From Bacteroidales bacterium (GTDB lineage: Bacteria > Bacteroidota > Bacteroidia > Bacteroidales > WCHB1-69): 8,768 bases of DNA. The notes under the pieces are model-generated. The model had not been told where the DNA came from. It searched no databases and saw nothing but the letters and a program-made list of their open reading frames with translations. The position numbers and the translations under genes were made by a program. Positions within the stretch are counted from its first letter, which is position 1; every line of letters starts with the position of its first letter. The DNA lies in the NCBI GenBank assembly GCA_017527945.1, contig JAFXPL010000061.1, forward strand, positions 1 to 8,768. Reading direction: 5' to 3'. Positions 1 to 5,144 of this stretch are shown one piece after another.

Positions 1-1302
1 CTCCTTCTTCTGCTGGAAGAACTTGTCGAGCGTGGATTTGAAGCGCATCCAGATCTCGTCGTTGAGCTTGGCGGGGGCGGGGCCGAGGGTCTTCCAGAGG
101 TTGAAGAGCTCGGTCAGCTTGTCGCCGACTTCATTGTATTCGGAGACCTGCTCGATGGGTTTGGCCACGAGTTCCTCGGCCTGTTCGCAGAGCACCACTT
201 TGGCGTTGTAGTTGTTCTGCTCCTCGGCGAAGAGCTTGTCGTAGTGTTCGCGGCGGCGCTGGTTGATCTGGTCGGAAGCGGTTTTGAAGCGTTCCCAGAT
301 CTCCTCTTTCTTGTCGTCCGGCACGGGTCCGATTTCCTTCCACTGGCGGTGGAGTTCCTGCAGTTCGTTGAATGACTGGTTGATAGAGTCGTTCAGGAGC
401 AGGGATTCCGCTTTTTCGCAGATTTGCAGCTTGCTTTCGAGATTCTTCTTATAGTCGAGCATGCGCATTTCGCGGTTCATGCGGACGATGTCGAAGAATT
501 TCTCGATGTAGAAGTGGTAGTTCTGCCAGAGGTTGGTGGATTCGGTTTGCGGCACGGGGCCGATGGCCTTCCACTGTTCCTGGAACTCCTTCACGTGGTC
601 GTTGAGGACTTTCAGGTTGGTTTCGGTTTCGAGGAGGCGTTTCAGTCCCTCGATGATATTGTTTTTGAGTTCTAAGTTCTTGATTTTCTGTTGCTCCAGT
701 TCCTCGATGAAAGCGGCCTTGTTGTCCTTGTAGGTTTGGAAGGCGGTGTTGAAGCGTTTTTCGAGTTCGTCGGGTTCGTTGTGGAACTCGGGCATGGCAG
801 GGGCTTCCTGTCCTTCGGGGAGTTCAGCGGCGGCGGCTTCAGCGGCGGCCTTCTCGGCCTCGAACTTGGCCTGGCGCTCGCGTCTGCGCTCACGCAGGAA
901 CTCGAGGGCCTTGGCGCGGATCACGCCCACGCGCTGCTTGATGACGTTGAAGTCGCGCTCCTCGACCAGCTTTTCCAGTTCGGCGACGCATTTCTCAAGG
1001 TCGAAGCCGGCGTATTCGGCCTCCACCTGCTCCAGTGTCTCCTCGGGCTTGGCGGGCTCCTCGGCGGGTTTCTCGGCAGGAGCTTCAGCGGCTTCCGGCT
1101 GGGTTTCGGCAGGGCTCTCCTGGGGCGCTCCGGCGGAAGTCTCGTTTTGCGGTTCCGCTACGGGTTCCGCGATTTCAGGTTCCACTGCGGATGCGGGAGT
1201 TGCATTTTCATTGACGGCTTGGGTCTCTTCGGAGACCACGGGGCTCACCTCATTGTTCTGAATCTCAGAATTTTCCGGGTGAAGAAGTTCTTGTGATTCC
1301 AT
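1..1302 (-). CDS. DUF349 repeat protein, C-terminus cut off by the window edge
   Basis: The minus-strand frame is open from the ATG at 1302-1300 to the left edge with no stop, giving the first 434 residues. Residues 1-95 are a low-complexity tail rich in Glu, Ala and Pro. Residues 96-160 are charged and helical. From about 175 come DUF349 repeats, each with the hallmark W-K-x-[IL]-G-P-x-P: WKAIGPVP at 244-251, WKEIGPVP at 321-328 and WKTLGPAP at 403-410, spaced about 80 residues and embedded in long amphipathic, probably coiled-coil helices. There is no signal peptide or membrane segment, so it is probably cytoplasmic. DUF349 proteins are common in Bacteroidota and their biochemical role is not established to my knowledge. 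More repeats probably follow off the edge. It is divergent from the lipoprotein gene. No ribosome binding site is evident; this ATG is chosen because the acidic tail starts naturally there. The family call is firm, the function unknown. Confidence 0.9.
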   Translation of the reverse strand, partial: MESQELLHPENSEIQNNEVSPVVSEETQAVNENATPASAVEPEIAEPVAEPQNETSAGAPQESPAETQPEAAEAPAEKPAEEPAKPEETLEQVEAEYAGFDLEKCVAELEKLVEERDFNVIKQRVGVIRAKALEFLRERRRERQAKFEAEKAAAEAAAAELPEGQEAPAMPEFHNEPDELEKRFNTAFQTYKDNKAAFIEELEQQKIKNLELKNNIIEGLKRLLETETNLKVLNDHVKEFQEQWKAIGPVPQTESTNLWQNYHFYIEKFFDIVRMNREMRMLDYKKNLESKLQICEKAESLLLNDSINQSFNELQELHRQWKEIGPVPDDKKEEIWERFKTASDQINQRRREHYDKLFAEEQNNYNAKVVLCEQAEELVAKPIEQVSEYNEVGDKLTELFNLWKTLGPAPAKLNDEIWMRFKSTLDKFFQQKKE

Positions 1303-1463
1303 ACTTTTTTGGAGTTTTTGTGATACAATAAAAACGGCCGCGAAAATACACTTTTTTTTTGTCCCTCTAAAATAATCCGCCAAAAATGCGTCGACGTTTT
1401 TTTTTTCGACATATCAAAGGATTTTTTATCTTTGCCGCCGTATTTTAAGAAAATTAGTGCATT
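1303..1463. other. AT-rich divergent intergenic region with T tracts
   Basis: This 161-bp gap separates the two divergent genes. It holds a run of nine T at 1352-1360, a run of ten T at 1397-1406, an 8-bp palindrome CGTCGACG at 1389-1396, and an imperfect inverted repeat, CAAAGGAT (1415-1422) against ATCTTTG (1428-1434). The right half of that repeat is the plus-strand -7 box. Read on the minus strand, the left half is ATCCTTTG, a partial match to TAnnTTTG that could serve the DUF349 gene with a leader of about 105 bases, but it has no matching -33 element. No ORF or RNA gene is seen. Confidence 0.6.
1404..1434 (+). promoter_or_regulatory. Bacteroidota-type promoter for the lipoprotein gene
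   Basis: TATCTTTG at 1427-1434 is an exact match to the Bacteroides -7 consensus TAnnTTTG. A TTTC at 1404-1407 lies 19 bp upstream where TTTG (-33) is expected, at the end of a ten-T tract that could act as an upstream AT element. Transcription would start near 1441, leaving a leader of about 23 bases before the ATG at 1464. The same 13 bases, TATCTTTGCCGCC, recur before uvrA. The -7 box is strong, the -33 box only three of four bases. Confidence 0.7.
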
Positions 1464-2396
1464 ATGAGAAAATACGTTTTACCCCTTTTGGTGGTGGCTT
1501 TCTTGACAACAGTCTTCGCTGGCTGCAAGCCCGACGAGGAACTCTACGACCCCACTTGCAAGATCAGCAAAATCTGGTATCGCAGCAACAGCGATTGGGA
1601 CCATCCCAACGAACGCTATGTCTATGACAGCAAGGACAAACAGCTGCAGGAGATTGTAATCGACAGCGCCTACTCCTTCAAGTTCACCTACAACAAGGAC
1701 AACACGGTGAGCAAGATCGAGCATGTCGGCGAGCTCTTCACCGAAAGTGTGACGCTCCAGTGGACCGACCGTTTGGTCGATAAAATGACCTATACGATTG
1801 ACGGCCAAGTGCGTGCGGAGTATATCTTCCACCGCCATACGGACAAGAAAGACCCGGCGAAGGGCCGCATCGACTACATTGAGACCATGGCTGACCGCAT
1901 GTTCTATGACAGCCTCTTTATTCGTCCAAAAAGCAAGAGTTTTCCTCTTTATTATAAAGTGTTCGGCGAAAACCGCGAGCTCGCTGAGGCTGTGGTCAAC
2001 AGCGGCTCGAAGGATTTGCAGATCTATTCCGTCCGTCGTTTCACCTACGATCCGGGCAAGCACAAGAAATATGAGAACATCGCTTCCTACGTGGAGGAAA
2101 TCCCCACGGCCATGACGGTGGTGACCCATACCTTCCAGTACGACCCCAAGTCCTACAACCCGTTCTACGGCCTGCCGTTCGCATACGCCGGCGTAGATGG
2201 CTACACGCTGAACCTCAAGACTGCCGAGCATGTCGAGACGATGGTGGCCGGAAACCTTTCCAAGGTAGTGGACGTTGCCTACAGCTACGATGGGATGCAT
2301 TACATGAACGACAAACATTATCCGCGCGAGTTCGTGACCCGCTCCTCCGAGACCGGAAATATTCCGACTCATACCTATATTCTTTATAAGAAATAA
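1464..2396 (+). CDS. Predicted surface lipoprotein, function unknown
   Basis: A 310-residue protein with a lipoprotein signal peptide: Met-Arg-Lys, a hydrophobic core at residues 5-18, and the lipobox FAGC with Cys21 as the predicted lipidation site. The residues after Cys21 are KPDEE, resembling the acidic surface-export signal described for Bacteroidota lipoproteins, so display on the outer face of the outer membrane is plausible. The mature part is rich in Tyr and Asp and contains repeated strand-like segments, such as YVYDSKDKQLQEI, FKFTYNKDNTVSKI, RRFTYDPGKHKKY and VAYSYDGMHY, which recall YD/RHS-type beta hairpins. I cannot assign a named family; DUF4595-like lipoproteins are one possibility. 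The start is supported by the signal peptide and by a promoter whose leader would be about 23 bases. Psd follows 15 bp downstream, suggesting cotranscription. No catalytic motif is visible. Confidence 0.88.
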   Translation: MRKYVLPLLVVAFLTTVFAGCKPDEELYDPTCKISKIWYRSNSDWDHPNERYVYDSKDKQLQEIVIDSAYSFKFTYNKDNTVSKIEHVGELFTESVTLQWTDRLVDKMTYTIDGQVRAEYIFHRHTDKKDPAKGRIDYIETMADRMFYDSLFIRPKSKSFPLYYKVFGENRELAEAVVNSGSKDLQIYSVRRFTYDPGKHKKYENIASYVEEIPTAMTVVTHTFQYDPKSYNPFYGLPFAYAGVDGYTLNLKTAEHVETMVAGNLSKVVDVAYSYDGMHYMNDKHYPREFVTRSSETGNIPTHTYILYKK

Positions 2397-2398
2397 GC

Positions 2399-2407
2399 GG
2401 GGGTGAT
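2399..2407 (+). promoter_or_regulatory. Unusually strong Shine-Dalgarno sequence fixing the psd start
   Basis: GGGGGTGAT differs at one base from the ideal anti-SD complement GGAGGTGAT, and that mismatch still allows a G-U pair. It sits with its G-rich core 8 bases before the ATG at 2412. This argues for ATG 2412 over the in-frame GTG at 2403, which lies inside the motif. Strong SD sequences are uncommon in Bacteroidota, so this may reflect reinitiation after the lipoprotein stop at 2394-2396. Confidence 0.6.
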
Positions 2408-2411
2408 AGGC

Positions 2412-3065
2412 ATGAAATTCCATCAAGCCGGGAAGCTGATCATATTTGTCAGCCTCGCTACCATATTGCTGACCTCCCTCTGCTATGTGCTTTTCTTGGC
2501 GCACCTCTGGTGGGTGAACGTGATTTTCTTTGCCGTGATGCTGACCCTCGGAGTGCTGATTTTGCGCTTTTTCCGGGTGCCTACGCGTGTGGTCAACAAG
2601 GTGGACGACGGGGTGCTTTCTCCCGCCGACGGCACCATTGTGTATGTGGGCAACGCCTTCGAGCATGAGTATTTCAAGGACGAACGGCTGAAAATATCGA
2701 TTTTCATGTCCATCAACAATGTGCATGTGAACAGCTACCCCATCACGGGCGAAATCTCCTACACCGCCTACCATCCCGGCAAATATGCCCTCGCCAAGTT
2801 GCCGAAGTCGTCGGTTGACAACGAGCACAACACGGTGGTGGTGCGCAACGGCGAGGTGGAGGTGCTTTTCCGGCAGATCGCCGGTTTTGTGGCGCGCCGC
2901 ATCATCAGCTATCCCGAAGTCGGCGACCATGTGGAGCAAGGCGAGGAGGTCGGCATGATCAAGTTCGGCTCCCGTGTGGATGTCTTTCTCCCCAAAACCG
3001 CCACCGTCGCCGTCAGCAAAGGCGAAAAAGTCGTCTCCAAAAAGACTGTGCTGGCGTATTTTTAA
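2412..3065 (+). CDS. psd: Phosphatidylserine decarboxylase proenzyme (short Bacteroidota type)
   Basis: This 217-residue protein matches the compact phosphatidylserine decarboxylase family, which converts phosphatidylserine to phosphatidylethanolamine and CO2 at the inner membrane. Residues 10-50 are two hydrophobic membrane segments. The catalytic region follows, with SPADG near residue 70, a segment ending ISIFMSINNVHVN near 96-108, and RQIAGFVARRI in the 150s-160s. The self-cleavage site is the Gly-Ser pair in IKFGSRVDVFLP, with Ser187 (codon 2970-2972) the predicted precursor of the pyruvoyl group; cleavage would give a large beta chain and a roughly 31-residue alpha chain. All expected motifs are intact. 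The start at 2412 is chosen because of the SD sequence at 2399-2407; a GTG at 2403 would add three residues. In Bacteroides, psd is often beside the phosphatidylserine synthase gene; none is present here. It lies 15 bp after the lipoprotein gene and probably shares its transcript. Confidence 0.93.
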   Translation: MKFHQAGKLIIFVSLATILLTSLCYVLFLAHLWWVNVIFFAVMLTLGVLILRFFRVPTRVVNKVDDGVLSPADGTIVYVGNAFEHEYFKDERLKISIFMSINNVHVNSYPITGEISYTAYHPGKYALAKLPKSSVDNEHNTVVVRNGEVEVLFRQIAGFVARRIISYPEVGDHVEQGEEVGMIKFGSRVDVFLPKTATVAVSKGEKVVSKKTVLAYF

Positions 3066-3105
3066 TGTACAATGTACAATGTATAATGTACAATGTATAA
3101 TGTGT
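3064..3105. repeat. Six-unit 7-bp tandem array (AATGTAY)
   Basis: Six consecutive heptamers fill this stretch without gaps: AATGTAC (3064), AATGTAC (3071), AATGTAT (3078), AATGTAC (3085), AATGTAT (3092) and AATGTGT (3099). Units differ only at the last two positions. The array begins inside the TAA stop of psd (3063-3065), whose two A bases are the first bases of unit one. Similar AT-rich short-period repeats occur between genes in Bacteroidota genomes; I cannot say how many copies this genome has. Function unknown. Confidence 0.85.
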
Positions 3106-3140
3106 CCCAATAACCGACTAACCCAATAACCGACTAACCG
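3106..3140. repeat. 8-bp period array (CCSAMTAA), also a perfect 16-bp duplication
   Basis: Directly after the heptamer array come CCCAATAA (3106), CCGACTAA (3114), CCCAATAA (3122), CCGACTAA (3130) and then CCG (3138-3140). It can be read as four 8-bp units or as a perfect tandem duplication of a 16-mer. Each unit carries TAA, and because 8 is not a multiple of 3 the stops fall in all three frames. The last TAA (3135-3137) is in frame with the glycosyltransferase and sets the upstream limit for its start. Confidence 0.85.
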
Positions 3141-5099
3141 TTGAAACTAAGCGTCGTCATAGTAAACTACAACGTCTCGGCGTTTTTGGAGCAGGCGCTG
3201 GCGGCGGCTTTGAAGGCCATGCGCGGCATTGAGGGGGAGATTTACGTGGTTGATAACCATTCGGTGGATAATTCCGTGAGAATGGTGAAGGATAAGTTTC
3301 CGCAGGTTAAACTTATTGAGAATCAGAAGAATGTCGGTTTTGCGAAAGCCAACAACCAGGCCATTCGCGTCTCCTCCGGCGAGTATGTCCTTTTGCTCAA
3401 CCCCGACACGCTTGTGGAGGAGGACACGTTCGCGAAGTGTATTGCCTTCATGGATGCCACCCCCGATTGCGGCGGTCTCGGCGTGAAGATGGTGGACGGT
3501 CGCGGCCGTTTTCTGCCCGAGTCGAAGCGGGGCATCCCATATCCGAAATCATCGTTCTACAAACTCTTTGGCCTTTCGAAGCTGTTCCCAAAGTCCAAGA
3601 AGTTCGGGGCTTACCATGCCACCTACATCGGTGAGGACGAGACCCACGAGGTGGAGGTTCTCTCCGGTGCCTTCATGATGATGCGGCGCAAGGTGCTGGA
3701 CCAGGTCGGCCTGCTTGACGAGGACTATTTCATGTACGGGGAGGACATCGACCTCTCGTACCGGATCCTGAAAGGCGGCTACAAGAATTACTATTTTCCG
3801 CAGACGCGCATCATTCATTACAAAGGGGAGAGCACCAAAAAGGGGAGCTTGAACTATGTGTATGTGTTTTACAAGGCCATGCAGATTTTTGCGCGGAAGC
3901 ATTTCTCGGCGAACAACGCGAAGGTCTTCAATGTGGCCATTGACTTTGCGATATGGTTCCGGGCGTCGTTGGCGGCGTTGAAGCGACTTGTTGACCGCAT
4001 TCTGCTTCCGCTGCTTGATTTTCTGCTTATATTCGCGGGACTTTTCGCCCTTTCCAAGTATTGGGACCACACGGTGCTGTATCAGCGCAACTCTGCATTC
4101 CCCGACTTTTACTTTTACCTCGTCCTGCCGAGCTATGCGTTGGCATGGCAGTTGACCGTGTGGCTGTGCGGCGGCTACCGCAAGCCGGTCAGCCGGAAAT
4201 TCCTCAACCGCGGCGTTGTGCTGGGCACGGTGGCCATTCTGCTGGTTTACGCCCTGCTGCCGGAAACCATGCGCTTTTCCCGCGCTGTGGTCGTGATGGG
4301 CGCAGTTTGGACCTTGTTCGCCGTGAACGTGTTGCGGCTTCTGCTTGCCAAGGCAGGCTTCTTGGAGATTGACAGCCAGCGGCAAGGCCAGCGCGTGGCC
4401 ATCGTGGGCAGCCCGCAGGAGTGCGAGCGAGTGCTCAACATGGTGCAGTCGATGAACCCCCTCTGGAAGTCGGTTTCGCTGGTTTCCACCGACAGCCGTG
4501 AGGGTGACGGTCCCCTTTACATCGGGCATGTTGCCGATTTGGAGGACTTGCTCACCATCTATCAAGTGAACGAGGTCATCTTCTGTTCCCGCGACATTCC
4601 CGCAGACCAAATCATCGGCTGGATGAATCGCCTTCAGGACAGGCAGTTGGAGTTCAAGATAGTTCCCGAGGACAGCCTTTCGCTCATCGGGAGCAATGAC
4701 ATATTCACGGCGGACGACCCCTACATGCTTCCGCTGCATTCGGTCTATCAACAGCGGTCACGCCGTCAAAAGCGTGCTTGGGATGTTGTGGCTTCGCTGG
4801 TCTTGCTGCTCTCCCTTCCCATCAGTGTGTGGTTCGTGGAGAATCGGGCCGGCTTCGTGCGAAACATCTTCGCCGTGCTTCGTGGGGCGAAAAGTTGGGT
4901 AGGGGTGAAGGTTGAGTCAACGGATGCCGCGCACCTGCTCGCACCCGGGGTACTCCATCCCGCTGATGCCTATCCCGGCAACGTCTTTTCTGATGAAATG
5001 ATTCGACACATTGAGGAGATATACCTTCGGAGTTATAGCGTCCAGACCGATTTGACCATTATGGCGAAGGGATTCCGGAAAGCGGGGCGTTGGCAGTGA
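3141..5099 (+). CDS. GT2 glycosyltransferase fused to a degenerate polyprenyl-glycosylphosphotransferase-like membrane half
   Basis: A 652-residue two-part protein, probably involved in surface glycan assembly. Residues 1-240 are a GT-A fold family 2 glycosyltransferase of the rhamnosyltransferase-like type: VVIVNYN (5-11), VVDNHSVDNS (36-45), NVGFAKANNQAI (64-75), LNPDT with probable metal-binding Asp89, and GEDIDLSYR (200-208) at the expected catalytic-base position. Likely membrane helices lie near 286-305, 322-343, 356-373 and 381-404. Residues 417-530 look like the Rossmann-type domain between the helices and the catalytic part of WcaJ/WbaP-type enzymes (VAIVGS at 419-424, LIGSNDIFT near 515-523). 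Residues 544-650 resemble a shrunken sugar-phosphate transferase domain that lacks the central catalytic region. The GT2 part looks active; donor and acceptor are unknown. TTG 3141 is the only feasible start: an in-frame TAA lies at 3135-3137, and starting here gives the usual MKLSVVIVNYN beginning. Codons favour G and T endings more than those of uvrA. Confidence 0.88.
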   Translation: MKLSVVIVNYNVSAFLEQALAAALKAMRGIEGEIYVVDNHSVDNSVRMVKDKFPQVKLIENQKNVGFAKANNQAIRVSSGEYVLLLNPDTLVEEDTFAKCIAFMDATPDCGGLGVKMVDGRGRFLPESKRGIPYPKSSFYKLFGLSKLFPKSKKFGAYHATYIGEDETHEVEVLSGAFMMMRRKVLDQVGLLDEDYFMYGEDIDLSYRILKGGYKNYYFPQTRIIHYKGESTKKGSLNYVYVFYKAMQIFARKHFSANNAKVFNVAIDFAIWFRASLAALKRLVDRILLPLLDFLLIFAGLFALSKYWDHTVLYQRNSAFPDFYFYLVLPSYALAWQLTVWLCGGYRKPVSRKFLNRGVVLGTVAILLVYALLPETMRFSRAVVVMGAVWTLFAVNVLRLLLAKAGFLEIDSQRQGQRVAIVGSPQECERVLNMVQSMNPLWKSVSLVSTDSREGDGPLYIGHVADLEDLLTIYQVNEVIFCSRDIPADQIIGWMNRLQDRQLEFKIVPEDSLSLIGSNDIFTADDPYMLPLHSVYQQRSRRQKRAWDVVASLVLLLSLPISVWFVENRAGFVRNIFAVLRGAKSWVGVKVESTDAAHLLAPGVLHPADAYPGNVFSDEMIRHIEEIYLRSYSVQTDLTIMAKGFRKAGRWQ

Positions 5100-5108
5100 A
5101 AAAAATCG

Positions 5109-5116
5109 TATCTTTG
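5109..5116 (+). promoter_or_regulatory. Promoter -7 box for uvrA
   Basis: TATCTTTG matches the Bacteroides -7 consensus TAnnTTTG exactly and is followed by CCGCC, as in the lipoprotein promoter. Transcription would begin near 5123, about 22 bases before the GTG start. The -33 element is poor: the nearest candidate is TTGG at 5090-5093, only 15 bp upstream and inside the end of the glycosyltransferase gene. It suggests uvrA has its own transcript even though the gap is only 45 bp. Confidence 0.6.
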
Positions 5117-5144
5117 CCGCCCTGTAAAAAACCAAGACCCTATT

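Noticed and set aside
691..1296. Plus-strand ORFs over the DUF349 gene
   Set aside because: They are low-complexity Gly, Leu, Phe or Ser runs that are reverse readings of the Glu/Ala/Pro-rich tail. The minus-strand frame has conserved DUF349 repeats.
2403..2411. GTG at 2403 as the psd start
   Set aside because: It lies inside a near-perfect Shine-Dalgarno sequence that is correctly spaced for ATG 2412.
1479..3110. Long minus-strand ORF of 543 codons across the lipoprotein and psd genes
   Set aside because: It is antisense to two recognisable genes, and its N-terminus (HCTLYIVHCTL) is only the translation of the 7-bp repeat array. It has no recognisable domain.
3106..3140. Tandem 16-bp repeats as a CRISPR array or attachment site
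   Set aside because: There are no spacers, the units are too short, no cas genes or integrase are present, and the repeats are directly contiguous.
3549..4751. Minus-strand ORF of 400 codons inside the glycosyltransferase gene
   Set aside because: It is a shadow of a gene with clear GT2 motifs. The translation is rich in His, Val and Gln with no domain pattern.
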